Assembly (NCBI RefSeq): GCF_024499055.1
Contig: NZ_CP071249.1
Coordinates: 1,155,001 to 1,219,000 of the forward strand
Direction: 5' to 3'
Length of the DNA stretch: 64,000 nt
Source: Turicibacter bilis
GTDB lineage: Bacteria > Bacillota_I > Bacilli_A > MOL361 > Turicibacteraceae
A model generated the notes under the pieces. It did not search any database and was not told where the DNA came from. It was given only the letters and a program-made list of their open reading frames with translations. A program made the translations under genes and the position numbers. Positions within the stretch are counted from its first letter, which is position 1. Each line of letters starts with the position of its first letter. Shown here piece by piece: positions 26,752 through 36,289 of this stretch.

Positions 26752-27564
26752 TTAAAGCAGATATTGTTCATTTAAAAGATGAGTGACTTGATTAATCATA
26801 ATATCTAAGACACTTAAAAGTTGTTTATCACAACGTCCCGCATGAATAAAAAGAAGTTCAATATGTTCTTTCATAAGGTTAGGTATTAGCGGACAAGATT
26901 CCTCCATAATTTGTATAACCCGCTTTTCGATTGGATAAAATTGTCGATTAATCGCAAATAATAGATCTAGATAGCTTTTTAAATAGTCATTTAAAAGGCT
27001 AGAAATATGAATTCGATCTCGACGTTCAAGGGCTCGTTCGAATGAAATGTAGTACGATTTAGAGTTTGATTTAAGTAAAGGATATTGAATTTGAACAATT
27101 TTTTGTCGTAATAGATCGGGATATTGTGAGGTATACTTTTGTTTCAATGTCGATAATTGTTGATGACGATCAAATACAATGTTTGAGTAATGAACAAAAT
27201 AAGCAATACGCGTTGAATTATAGCGAGTAACACACGCTTCATTGATCACAGTAATAAGTTGTTTTTCGATTTCTTCAATATCTAAATAACATAAATCAAG
27301 CTCAATGGGGAAATCCCGGAGTAAACAATGGTCGGTTTGTACTTCTCCTGGACAGTCTAGTTCAATGGACTCTGAAAATTTCATTAAAATTTGATGTCTC
27401 GTCTCACTAGGGATAAGTTCGGTGTAATATATATTTATGTTAATATCGGATAAATCATCTTGATAATTAGAAAATTTAGATCCTGCCATGGCAATAGCCG
27501 TCACTTGCTCAATACTTTGGAATTCAGCGATTAAGCGATGTAAAATTTCATTCACATTGATCAT
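26752..27564 (-). CDS. Nucleotidyltransferase-fold protein
   Basis: A 270-residue protein with an N-terminal nucleotidyltransferase motif: AIAMAGSKFSNYQDDLSDININIYY, that is GS followed by D-x-N rather than the D-x-D of active enzymes, and a later PIELDLCYLD that could give the third acidic residue. The rest is helical, resembling DUF4037-type and aminoglycoside-adenylyltransferase-like proteins. AAGGAGAG sets ATG 27564. The altered D-x-N makes catalytic activity uncertain. It lies between spx and coiA; its substrate is unknown. Confidence 0.7.
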   Translation of the reverse strand: MINVNEILHRLIAEFQSIEQVTAIAMAGSKFSNYQDDLSDININIYYTELIPSETRHQILMKFSESIELDCPGEVQTDHCLLRDFPIELDLCYLDIEEIEKQLITVINEACVTRYNSTRIAYFVHYSNIVFDRHQQLSTLKQKYTSQYPDLLRQKIVQIQYPLLKSNSKSYYISFERALERRDRIHISSLLNDYLKSYLDLLFAINRQFYPIEKRVIQIMEESCPLIPNLMKEHIELLFIHAGRCDKQLLSVLDIMINQVTHLLNEQYLL

Positions 27565-27757
27565 CTTGTTCTCTCCTTCCATTTTTCGAATTTTTTATGA
27601 CATAATAAAAAACAACTATACATAATACAGATTGCTTAGTTGCTGTTTGTATGTTAAAGATCACTTATTACAATGTATTCATCAAATTTTAAAAATATGT
27701 TTGTCTCTTTTTAAAAATATTTATCTCTATAACTCTATGTCTATTGATCGACTGGTA

Positions 27758-27794
27758 TAAAAAAAGAAGTAACCTTTAACCTAGATTACTTCTC
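27758..27794 (-). terminator. Intrinsic terminator of spx
   Basis: AGAAGTAA and TTACTTCT pair around a 13-nt loop; five to seven Ts follow on the minus strand. Confidence 0.75.
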
Positions 27795-27808
27795 TTACTA
27801 TTAATATA

Positions 27809-28273
27809 TTAGTTTCTTTTACTTGTATTCTCTATAAAATTGTCACTTAACGCACGCTCTAAAGCATTAACATATGAGCAATTACAGTTATCACAATTCT
27901 TACAGTAGATGACATTGCGTAATTCACGTGGTAAGAAACAGCGAATCTCTTCGTCATTATATCCAACTTGTAAACGATGTTTATCGACAATAATAGGACG
28001 ACGTAAAACACTTGGATTTTCAACGATAAAATCAAGTAATTCATTGATTGTCATCTCATCTGCATCTAAGTTATTTTCTTTAAATGCTTTTGAACGGGTT
28101 GAGATAATATCTTCAAATCCATTTTCTGTTTTTTCTAAAATCTGTTTAATATCTTCACGTGTAATTTTCGTTACAAATAAGTTTTTTTCAATATATTTAA
28201 TCCCATATTCATCTAACCATTTTTTCGCTTTACGGCATGATGAACAGCTGGGAGATGTATAAATTTCAACCAT
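27809..28273 (-). CDS. spx: Spx/ArsC family redox regulator with cysteine-rich tail
   Basis: Binds the alpha subunit of RNA polymerase and reprograms transcription under thiol stress. The CxxC redox switch is SPSCSSCRKAKKWL (Cys10 and Cys13), and the RPI motif region reads VLRRPIIVDKHRLQVGYNDEEIR. At 154 residues it is about 20 longer than usual Spx (near 130). The extra part begins after FLPRELRN and contains four cysteines in CKNCDNCNC (Cys124, 127, 130, 132), which could bind metal. GGAGGG precedes the ATG. Its place beside coiA mirrors yjbD in Bacillus. Single-gene unit with terminator. Confidence 0.92.
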   Translation of the reverse strand: MVEIYTSPSCSSCRKAKKWLDEYGIKYIEKNLFVTKITREDIKQILEKTENGFEDIISTRSKAFKENNLDADEMTINELLDFIVENPSVLRRPIIVDKHRLQVGYNDEEIRCFLPRELRNVIYCKNCDNCNCSYVNALERALSDNFIENTSKRN

Positions 28274-28550
28274 CCATATCCCTCCATAACGATAGCCATC
28301 ATCTATCTTTTATATTGTACACTACCCTTTAATTAGATACAACCTATTAATGATGACTTTCATTTCTAATTTCAACTAATTCGCCCATAGGTTCATCAGC
28401 TCATTTGAAAATGGGTTTTATAATTATATTTACTTTTTCTCCAAATAATTTCTTAAAAATTAAATAAAAACGTGCCTTTAAAACTTCAAAATCCAATAAA
28501 TCTATCATTTATCTTGTCTGATATTTACTGATTCTAACCTACAAAATAAC

Positions 28551-28580
28551 AAAAGGACTATCACTTATCTGATAGTCCTT
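28551..28580 (-). terminator. Intrinsic terminator of the cstA remnant
   Basis: AAGGACTATCA and TGATAGTCCTT form a perfect 11-bp stem just past the reading frame at 28590. The 270 bases between it and spx hold nothing recognisable. Confidence 0.8.
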
Positions 28581-28589
28581 AAGCTTGTC

Positions 28590-29166
28590 TTAAATGTTTT
28601 CCTTTGAAAGAGAGTTGAAATCAACTTCTGACTCTTCTTTTAGTTTACCTTTCATTACTTTTTTCATGAACCAGCTAAATACGATGATCGCACAGATGAT
28701 TCCAACTCCATTTGAAAAGACATTTGGTAATCGGAATCCTTCTTTTGCTTGTAAAATATATGACGTACAAATAAATGTCATGAATGTTGCTGGAAGTAAA
28801 GTGATCCAATAGTTACGTTTATTTTTTAATAAAAAGACGGTTGATGTCCATAAGAAAATTGTTGCTAATGTTTGATTTGACCATGCAAAGTAACGCCAAA
28901 TAATATTGAAATCGATTTGTGTTAAGATAATACAAACGATAAATAGCGAATAACAATAAAGGAATGTTTAACGATTGCATCTTGCTTGATACGTAAAGCA
29001 TCAGCAATCCTGAATTGAACACTTCTAAATGCTGCATCTCCTAATGTAATCGGACAAGCTACCACTCCTAATAAAGTTAAAACAGCTCCCACATTTCCTA
29101 ACAATCCAGTTGAAATAATGTTAACAACTCCAGATTGTCCACCTGATTCAGTTAAGGCTGTGTTTT
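28590..29166 (-). pseudogene. Truncated and frameshifted carbon starvation protein CstA
   Basis: Three frames on the minus strand together rebuild the C-terminal part of CstA, a peptide/pyruvate-type membrane transporter: SGGQSGVVNIISTGLLGNVG, LLGVVACPITLGDAAFRS, then LTQIDFNIIWRYFAWSNQTL, ATIFLWTSTVFLL and the C-terminal KLKEESEVDFNSLSKENI. A frameshift lies near 28955, where the frame reading AIVKHSFIVIRYLSFVLS stops while the next frame continues with LFIVCIILTQIDF. The first several hundred codons are missing altogether. The native terminator is still present. A dead gene, probably recently lost since residues remain well conserved. Confidence 0.85.
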
Positions 29167-29300
29167 AAGAACATGTTGATATTCAACAGGAAAGTCTAAA
29201 TTTCATCTTATAGTGCGTCGCTTTTTCGATTAAGTTGCTTTCTACTGAAATCAACATTTATCTAAAACTCAACTATCTTTTAAACTAACAGAGTCAAATA

Positions 29301-29343
29301 AAAAAAGAAGTTGCAACCGAAAATTCGGCTACAACTTCTTTTT
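29301..29343 (-). terminator. Intrinsic terminator of the opp operon
   Basis: GAAGTTG plus CCGAA and TTCGG plus CAACTTC form a long two-part stem, with A/T runs outside. It lies right at the oppF stop codon. Confidence 0.88.
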
Positions 29344-30277
29344 ATTTACGTGACTGTTTCCAGCTTTCAATTTCTTCTTTTGTTCCTAAAACGAAGTGTC
29401 CTGGTGCTACTTCTGTCCAGTCCCCAGCGTAATAATCAATTTGTGATTTGTCATAAACGATACGTTTACGATCACGCTCATAATTTGGATCTGGAAGTGG
29501 AATAGCGGATAATAATGAACGAGTATATGGGTGAATTGCATTCGCATAAATATCGTCTGCACTTCCAAGCTCAACTAAGCGTCCTAAATGCATAACTCCA
29601 ATACGGTCTGAAATGTATTTAACCATTGATAAGTCATGAGCAATGAATAAGTATGTTAATCCAAATTCTTTTTTCAGAGTATTCATTAAGTTAACCACCT
29701 GTGCCTGAATTGAAACGTCAAGCGCAGAAATTGGTTCATCGGCAATAATAAACTCCGGATTTGTAATTAACGCACGGGCAATCCCAATACGTTGACGTTG
29801 TCCACCAGAAAATTCATGAGGATAACGCCCAGCATGGTCTTTACTTAAACCAACAGCTTCTAAAATTTTATAAACTTTTTCCTCACGGTCTTTTTTATTT
29901 TTCGCCAATTTATGAATATCAATTCCTTCAGCAATAATATCAATCACACGCATACGAGGATTTAAACACGCCATTGGATCTTGGAAAATCATCTGAATTT
30001 GTTGACAAACTTCTGCTTTTTCTTTTTTCGATAATTTTTTTGCAATGTTTTTCCCTTTGAAGATAACTTCTCCGGCTGTTGGTTGGTATAAACGAATGAT
30101 ACTACGTCCAGTTGTTGATTTACCTGATCCTGACTCTCCAACTAATCCAAACGTTTCTCCTTTATAAATCTTAAATGAAATATCATCAATCGCCTTAACC
30201 GTTAATTTATGGTCAATTTTGAAATATTGTTTTAAATTTTTAACTTCTAATAAAACTTCGCGTTCGTTATTACTCAT
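29342..30277 (-). CDS. oppF: Oligopeptide ABC transporter ATPase OppF
   Basis: One of two ATPases driving oligopeptide uptake. The 311-residue protein has Walker A GESGSGKSTTGRSIIRLY, signature FSGGQRQRIGIARALI, Walker B FIIADEPISALDVSIQAQ, and the oligopeptide-transporter C-terminal extension (HPYTRSLLSAIPLPDP, then the Fe-S-less tail). AAAGGAGG sets ATG 30277, overlapping the end of oppD by 8 nt, a sign of translational coupling. Last gene of oppABCDF. Confidence 0.95.
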   Translation of the reverse strand: MSNNEREVLLEVKNLKQYFKIDHKLTVKAIDDISFKIYKGETFGLVGESGSGKSTTGRSIIRLYQPTAGEVIFKGKNIAKKLSKKEKAEVCQQIQMIFQDPMACLNPRMRVIDIIAEGIDIHKLAKNKKDREEKVYKILEAVGLSKDHAGRYPHEFSGGQRQRIGIARALITNPEFIIADEPISALDVSIQAQVVNLMNTLKKEFGLTYLFIAHDLSMVKYISDRIGVMHLGRLVELGSADDIYANAIHPYTRSLLSAIPLPDPNYERDRKRIVYDKSQIDYYAGDWTEVAPGHFVLGTKEEIESWKQSRK

Positions 30278-31319
30278 GAGTGTATCCTCCTTTTGCACGA
30301 AGACGTAATACTGCAGCAGGTGGGGTTACTTTTGGTGCTTGTTCATGCAATAACCATGTTGCTGCATAATGTGTATCACTGACTTTGAACATCGGTGGTT
30401 GTTCTTCAAAATCAATGTTTAAAGCATACTCACTACGAAACGCAAACGCATCTCCTTTTGGTGGTGTTAAAAGGTTAGGAGGTGTTCCTGGAATGGCATA
30501 AAGTTGTTCGTCACTTGTATCTAAATCAGGCATTGACGCAAGCAATCCCCATGTATAAGGGTGGCATGGATTGTAGAAGACTTCATTGCTCGTACCAATT
30601 TCACAAACGCGTCCTGCATACATAACAGCTACGCGATCGGCAACGTTTGCTACAACACCTAAGTCGTGTGTAATAAAGATAACAGCAACATTTGTTTTTT
30701 GTTGTAAATCTTTAATTAACTCTAAAATTTGAGCTTGGATTGTGACATCAAGTGCAGTTGTTGGTTCATCACAAATTAATACACGTGGATTACATGCTAA
30801 AGCAATAGCGATAACGATACGTTGACGCATCCCACCAGAGAACTGATGAGGATATTGCTTCATACGTTTTGCTGCTTCACTAATTCCAACAAGAGTAATT
30901 AATTCTTCTGCTTTAGCTTTCGCTTCTGCTTTTGAGCATCCTTGATGTTTCATGATTGGTTCCATGATTTGCTTTCCAATAGTCATTGTTGGATTTAATG
31001 ATGTCATTGGATCTTGGAAGACCATCGCGATTTCTTTTCCTCGAATTGTATGATATTCGCGCTCAGATAATTTCGCTAAATCGATTTCTTCTCCGTTTTC
31101 TTTTGTATATGTCATTGAACCGTCAGTAATTTTACCATTTTCAGCCAAAATCCCCATAATCGCTTTTGAAGCAACTGATTTTCCTGATCCTGATTCCCCA
31201 ACGATTGCTAATGTCTCACCTTCGTGTAAAGTAAAGCTCACACCTCGAACTGCAGAAACAGGGCCTGCGAATGTATCGAATGTGATATTCAGATTATTAA
31301 CATCTAGTATTTTCTTCAT
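30270..31319 (-). CDS. oppD: Oligopeptide ABC transporter ATPase OppD
   Basis: Partner ATPase of OppF. The 349-residue protein has Walker A GESGSGKSVASKAIMG, the Q-loop MVFQDPMTSLNPTMTIGKQ, signature FSGGMRQRIVIAIALA, Walker B VLICDEPTTALDVTIQAQ, and C-terminal HPYTWGLLASMPDLD followed by PGTPPNLLTPPKGDAF with a tail typical of the peptide group. It begins 21 nt after oppC and overlaps oppF by 8 nt. Confidence 0.95.
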   Translation of the reverse strand: MKKILDVNNLNITFDTFAGPVSAVRGVSFTLHEGETLAIVGESGSGKSVASKAIMGILAENGKITDGSMTYTKENGEEIDLAKLSEREYHTIRGKEIAMVFQDPMTSLNPTMTIGKQIMEPIMKHQGCSKAEAKAKAEELITLVGISEAAKRMKQYPHQFSGGMRQRIVIAIALACNPRVLICDEPTTALDVTIQAQILELIKDLQQKTNVAVIFITHDLGVVANVADRVAVMYAGRVCEIGTSNEVFYNPCHPYTWGLLASMPDLDTSDEQLYAIPGTPPNLLTPPKGDAFAFRSEYALNIDFEEQPPMFKVSDTHYAATWLLHEQAPKVTPPAAVLRLRAKGGYTHE

Positions 31320-31340
31320 GATTTTCTCACCGTCCCCTTC

Positions 31341-32780
31341 TTACTTACCGCGTAAACGTGGATCTAACGCATCACGAAGTCCATTTGCAAATAAGTTGAT
31401 TGCTAACATTAAATACACCATAAAGAATGCTGGTACAAATAATAAGTAAGGATAGAACGTCATTTTACTTGTTCCATCACTTAATAATACCCCTAGTGAT
31501 GACATTGGAATTGGTAACCCTAAACCAATGAATGATAACATCGCTTCTGTTGCGATGGCAGCTGGAATTGAGAATGTCGCCATTACGACTAATTGTCCAA
31601 TAATGTTTGGGAATAAATGTTTGAAAATAATGCGAGTGCTACTTGCTCCAAGTGTTGTTGAAGCCATAACAAACTCTTGATCTTTTAATTTTAAATATTG
31701 TGCACGTACGACACGGGCAACTGAAATCCATCCTGTTAAACTCATCGCCATCAGAAGAATAATAAATGACCCAGTAACGTTAGATAGTTTAACATGCAAG
31801 ATATTTTGAATTCCCGAAAGTACTGCATCTTTAGAAGCAATAAAGATAATCAGGATAACCGTTGTTGGAATAGATCCTAAAATTTCTGTAATACGCATCA
31901 TGACGTTATCAATAGCTGTCCCTCCGTAGAATCCAGCAATTGATCCGTATAAAATACCAATTGTAAAGTCAACGATTAATGATAAAAGACCGATTAATAA
32001 TGATACTTGAACCCCTGTCCATAAACGTGTCCATACATCGAATCCTAATTCATCTGTTCCGAAGTAGAAATATAAATGTTCAACATTTTTTAACACATAT
32101 GCATTAACATTTACTTTAATCATTTGAATCCCTTGTGTGTCAAACTCTGTTGATTTTAATTCAAATGACTCTAAGTTACTATAGGTTGAATATTGACTCA
32201 TTAAGTCTGTTACTGGTACTGTTTCAGTTGATGATGCTCCACGTAATTGAATCGTGATCATCATGCCCTCACCTTTACCAGACCACTCAATGATATCGTA
32301 ATCATTTGGATGATACTTAATTCCTAAAGCTTCAACGAATTCAGTTTTTGTTAAAGCTGAATTTAACGCACTTACCTCTTCTGGTAATGAATTTCCGACA
32401 AATAAATCAAATGCTGTCATTTTTTTAATACTTGTTCCATTGAAAATACCTAATTTTTCAAGTCCCGGAACGCGTGGTGGTAAATAACTTAAGCGTGATT
32501 TTTCAATTTTTGTTCCTGTATCTGGATCAATTAAAACTGGTGTTTGATTATATTTAACCACTTCACCACTTGAATGTTTTGGACCAATGACTGGCGCTAA
32601 GAATGAACAAACGACTAAAATTAAAATGGCATACATTGAAATAAGTGCCGCTTTATTTTGACGTAAACGACGCCAAGCATCTTGCCAGAAATTCAAACTT
32701 TCTGTTTTAATTTCATCAGATTGACCTTGATGTTTTGTAGCTAATTCAAATTTTGTTGGATCATATTTTTTTGAAATCAT
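31341..32780 (-). CDS. oppC: Oligopeptide ABC transporter permease OppC, long form
   Basis: Inner-membrane permease of the peptide importer. The first membrane segment (about 38-60, ALISMYAILILVVCSFLAPV) is followed by an extracytoplasmic insert of about 180 residues before the transport core. The core has LGFDVWTRLWTGVQVSLLIG, five membrane segments and the ATPase-contact EAA-type loop ASTTLGASSTRIIFKHLFPN. At 479 residues it is clearly longer than the usual 300-residue OppC, owing to the insert; such long forms occur in several Firmicutes peptide systems. Its ATG overlaps the oppB stop codon (TAATG). Confidence 0.93.
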   Translation of the reverse strand: MISKKYDPTKFELATKHQGQSDEIKTESLNFWQDAWRRLRQNKAALISMYAILILVVCSFLAPVIGPKHSSGEVVKYNQTPVLIDPDTGTKIEKSRLSYLPPRVPGLEKLGIFNGTSIKKMTAFDLFVGNSLPEEVSALNSALTKTEFVEALGIKYHPNDYDIIEWSGKGEGMMITIQLRGASSTETVPVTDLMSQYSTYSNLESFELKSTEFDTQGIQMIKVNVNAYVLKNVEHLYFYFGTDELGFDVWTRLWTGVQVSLLIGLLSLIVDFTIGILYGSIAGFYGGTAIDNVMMRITEILGSIPTTVILIIFIASKDAVLSGIQNILHVKLSNVTGSFIILLMAMSLTGWISVARVVRAQYLKLKDQEFVMASTTLGASSTRIIFKHLFPNIIGQLVVMATFSIPAAIATEAMLSFIGLGLPIPMSSLGVLLSDGTSKMTFYPYLLFVPAFFMVYLMLAINLFANGLRDALDPRLRGK

Positions 32781-33742
32781 TATTTTCCACCTCCGGCTAA
32801 ACGAATACGAGGATCGATGACACCGTATAATAAGTCAATAATTAAAATAACAATAACATATAAGAAGGCATAGAAGAAAGCAATTCCTAACGTTAAGAAG
32901 TGATCATTCATTGTGACAGAGTTTAATAATAAGTTACTTAATCCTGGCACCCCAAAGAATTTTTCAATAACTAAACTTCCGGTCATAATTGAAACAACCA
33001 TCGGTCCAACAACTGTAATAACTGGAATTAAGGCATTACGAAGTGCATGATGCACAATAACTTGTGCTTTTGTTAATCCTTTTGCACGAGCTAATAAAAT
33101 ATAATCTGTATTTAATACTTCAATTAATTCTGAACGCATGTAACGCACTAATGATGCAATTACTGGAACTGAAAGTGAAATAGCTGGTAAAATTAATGAT
33201 TTAAATTCATCCCACATCGTTACGCCACGCATTTCATCAGCTGGTTGATAAATAACTGGTAACCATCCTAATTTTGTACAAATAAAATATTGTAATAAGG
33301 CGGCTAATACGAATGATGGAATCGAAACTCCGAATACTGATATAATCGTAATCAGATGATCTGCCCACGAGTTTCGTTTCATCGCAGCGATAGCTCCTAA
33401 TGTAATCCCGATTATTATCCCAATCACAAGAGCTAATGCTCCCGGTTTAATTGTATAAGGGATACGGGTTAAAACTAAATCCGTAACCTCTTGGTTTTGT
33501 AATTTAAATGATGTTCCAAAATCCCCTTGGAATACACCTTTCATATACCTTGCATACTGTACAGGAATCGGATCATTCATCCCATACTTTTCCTCTAAAA
33601 TAGCAATTTGAGCTTCCGTCTTTTTCTCACCATCAAATGGGCTTCCTGGTAATAACTGAAGCAATAAAAAGTTAACCGTTAAAACTAAAAATAACGTAAC
33701 CGCCATGTAGCCAAGACGCTTTAAAATGTACTTAAACATCAT
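32780..33742 (-). CDS. oppB: Oligopeptide ABC transporter permease OppB
   Basis: The second permease, 320 residues, with six membrane segments. It shows the family start YILKRLGYMAVTLFLVLTVN, LLPGSPFD, the periplasmic KYGMNDPIPVQYARYMKGVFQGDFGTS region (about 49-75), and the EAA loop ARAKGLTKAQVIVHHALRNA. GGGGAGG precedes the ATG. Translationally coupled to oppC. It lies 303 nt after oppA, separated by a stem-loop. Confidence 0.95.
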   Translation of the reverse strand: MMFKYILKRLGYMAVTLFLVLTVNFLLLQLLPGSPFDGEKKTEAQIAILEEKYGMNDPIPVQYARYMKGVFQGDFGTSFKLQNQEVTDLVLTRIPYTIKPGALALVIGIIIGITLGAIAAMKRNSWADHLITIISVFGVSIPSFVLAALLQYFICTKLGWLPVIYQPADEMRGVTMWDEFKSLILPAISLSVPVIASLVRYMRSELIEVLNTDYILLARAKGLTKAQVIVHHALRNALIPVITVVGPMVVSIMTGSLVIEKFFGVPGLSNLLLNSVTMNDHFLTLGIAFFYAFLYVIVILIIDLLYGVIDPRIRLAGGGK

Positions 33743-34000
33743 TAACCTCCCCTTCCGGATTTTCTTTCTCTTTAATTCATGTTTTCTCGTTGTATTGAAT
33801 AAAAGATAGATTTAAAAAATTAATAATTAAATTGTCATTTTTTAAATCTATTTTTTAGACAATTCTAAGATGTGTGATTTTTTATGATTAGGTTTTATTT
33901 AAATGCCATAGTCCTTATTAAAACCTCAATATTCATGACCATAGATAGGTCACTTCTTTCATAAAAAATTTATACTCATCTAAAATATAATTTATGGTAA

Positions 34001-34033
34001 ACAAGCATAAGACCAAGGTAGCCTTATGCTTGT
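34001..34033 (-). terminator. Intercistronic stem-loop between oppA and oppB
   Basis: ACAAGCATAAG and CTTATGCTTGT form a perfect 11-bp stem just past oppA. It lacks a good T-run, so it more likely reduces readthrough or protects the oppA mRNA 3' end than stops transcription fully. The rest of 33743-34045 shows no gene. Confidence 0.6.
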
Positions 34034-34045
34034 AAAACCTCTTTT

Positions 34046-35989
34046 TTAGTTTTCTTTAATGTCTACCCATTTGTAGAAGTAGTCAGGTCCAACTGCTTGT
34101 GGCCAGTAGTTAATTAAGTTTAATGAACGTAAGCTTACAGTTCCTTTTTGATATAAAGGAATTAAAGCTTGGTCTTGACCTAATAAAATTTCTTCAGCGT
34201 TGATTAATGCTTCCCAACGTGCTTCATAATCAGTTGCTAAATCTCCAGATTTTGAATCATTAATTAATTGATCGTAATCAGCATTTGAGTATCCTAAGTT
34301 GTTATGTCCTCCACCTGTAACGAACATATCTAAGAATGTCATTGGATCAGCATAGTCTGGTGACCATCCTGAGAATGCTAATTCATAGTTTCCAGCAGAT
34401 ACACGAGCTAATTTTTCTGGGAATGGAACTGGTTGAACAGTTACAGTTAAACCAAACTCACTGAATGCTTCGTTTAAGTCATTCTGGATTGCAGATCCCA
34501 TCTTGATGGCTGTATCTCCAGTTTGGATTAATAATTCTAGATCAATCGCACCAGTTACACCAGTTTCAGCTACTGCTTCTTGCCATAATTTTTTAGCTTC
34601 TTCTACATTATATGTATTAAATCCTGGATAAGTTGAACGGAAATCTTTTCCTTCAAACTTAGTTCCTTCAGGTCCATATACGAAATCTTTTGGTACTAAG
34701 TAATCAGCGACTGTTGAACCATTAGCTAATACCTCATCTGTGATGAATGATTTATCAATTGCCATATTGATGGCTTTACGAGCTTTAGCATTTGATAATA
34801 ATTTCATCTCTGGAGTCATTGCTCCGTTACCTTGGTTAATTTCTAAGTAGAATACCCCGGCATCACCTTCTGCAACCGCATCTGGACGTGATCCGTAAGT
34901 TGCTACGTTTTGTCCACTTAATCCAGCTGTCATTACTGTTCCATCTGTATATAAGCTAACTTGAGTATTATTATCGACATCTTCAATAACTGTGAAGTCA
35001 ACTCCTGATAATGCTACATTTTCAGCATCCCAGTATAATTCATTTTTTGTTAAATAGAAGCTTTTTGAAATCTTCCACTCAGTAAATAAGAATGGACCAT
35101 TATATAAGAATGTATCAACACTTGTTCCAAATTTATCTTCTGTTACTTCATTAACGAATGCTTCATTAACTGGATAGAATGCAGGGAATGCCATTAATGA
35201 TAAGAAGTATGGCGTTGGTGTTGCTAATTTTACTTCAAAAGTATAATCGTCAATTGCTTTGAATCCTAATTGATCAATTAATGTTTGCATGTTTGTATTT
35301 GCTTCTTCAACTGATGCAAATCCTAATGCTTTAATTGCTTCTTCAGCAGATGCAACAGATGCCTCTAAATCTGCTTTTGCTTCTTCATATTGCTCTTGTG
35401 CTGTACCAGTTTCACCATCTTCGTAATCTTCAACTTTTAAAGCAGCTAACTCTTTTGAACTTGTGTTATAAGTAACTAAGTTAGATGCTAGTCCTAATGC
35501 ATCACTTGCCCCAACAACACCAGCTGTTTCTAACATAAAGTTATATTCAGCACCACTTTGAGGATCAATTAATTTTGTCCAAGAATAAACAAAGTCATGA
35601 GCTGTTACTGGTGCAACTTCTGTTCCATCAGCTTTTACCCATTTAGCGTCTTGATTTAAATGGAATGTATATGTTAATCCATCTTCTGAAATATCCCAAG
35701 ATTCTGCAACACCTGGTTTAATTTCCCCATTTTCTCCAAATAAAACTAAACCTTCTAAGATGTTTCCTAACATTAAGAATGATACGCTGTCTGTTGCTTG
35801 CCAAGGTAATAATGATTTAATGTTAGATGTTTGTAATAATTTTAATACTTTATTCGAGTTTGTCTCACTAACACTCGAAGATTGTTGACTTTCTCCACTT
35901 GGTTGATTGCCAGCATCATTTGATGAACATGCGACAAGACCAAATGCACAGAAAGCAGCAGCAAAAATGCTTACTAATTTCTTATTCAT
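34046..35989 (-). CDS. oppA: Oligopeptide-binding lipoprotein OppA
   Basis: Membrane-anchored substrate-binding protein (SBP family 5) of the Opp importer. The signal peptide is MNKKLVSIFAAAFCAFGLVAC with the lipobox LVAC, followed by a Ser/Asn/Gln-rich linker. The core has KSLLPWQATDSVSF, GLTYTFHLNQDAKW, PAFYPVNEAFV, ARKAINMAIDKSFI and FSGWSPDYADPMTFLDMF. Length 647 is about 100 more than usual; the surplus is a helical, Glu/Ala-rich insert around residues 160-245 (AQEQYEEAKADLEASVASAE). ATG 35989 has GGGGGA upstream. First gene of the operon. Confidence 0.94.
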   Translation of the reverse strand: MNKKLVSIFAAAFCAFGLVACSSNDAGNQPSGESQQSSSVSETNSNKVLKLLQTSNIKSLLPWQATDSVSFLMLGNILEGLVLFGENGEIKPGVAESWDISEDGLTYTFHLNQDAKWVKADGTEVAPVTAHDFVYSWTKLIDPQSGAEYNFMLETAGVVGASDALGLASNLVTYNTSSKELAALKVEDYEDGETGTAQEQYEEAKADLEASVASAEEAIKALGFASVEEANTNMQTLIDQLGFKAIDDYTFEVKLATPTPYFLSLMAFPAFYPVNEAFVNEVTEDKFGTSVDTFLYNGPFLFTEWKISKSFYLTKNELYWDAENVALSGVDFTVIEDVDNNTQVSLYTDGTVMTAGLSGQNVATYGSRPDAVAEGDAGVFYLEINQGNGAMTPEMKLLSNAKARKAINMAIDKSFITDEVLANGSTVADYLVPKDFVYGPEGTKFEGKDFRSTYPGFNTYNVEEAKKLWQEAVAETGVTGAIDLELLIQTGDTAIKMGSAIQNDLNEAFSEFGLTVTVQPVPFPEKLARVSAGNYELAFSGWSPDYADPMTFLDMFVTGGGHNNLGYSNADYDQLINDSKSGDLATDYEARWEALINAEEILLGQDQALIPLYQKGTVSLRSLNLINYWPQAVGPDYFYKWVDIKEN

Positions 35990-36289
35990 TATAATGTCCC
36001 CCTTATAAAACACTTTCCATAATTGGAATTTTTTGTATCATTTTATGATACTTGTTACTATTTTATATCCCAGTTTATAGTTTGTAAATCCTAAATTTGG
36101 GTTGAAAGCGTTATTTTTGTAAAATTATTTTTTTTTCGTTATAAAACGACCAAAAATATCTATAATAAGAGGTTTATCTTATATTAAATAAAAATATTTA
36201 TTATAAAACTAGTTATTTTTTCATAGCTAAAATTTATTTCCAATGATAATTCTGGTATAATTAGTAAAAAAACCCTAGGTGGTGGCAAA
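35990..36289. other. Divergent promoter region oppA / DUF3899-like gene
   Basis: About 300 very AT-rich bases. It must contain the opp promoter and that of the plus-strand gene at 36290. No inverted repeat strong enough to call an operator, and no coding frame, was seen. Confidence 0.4.
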
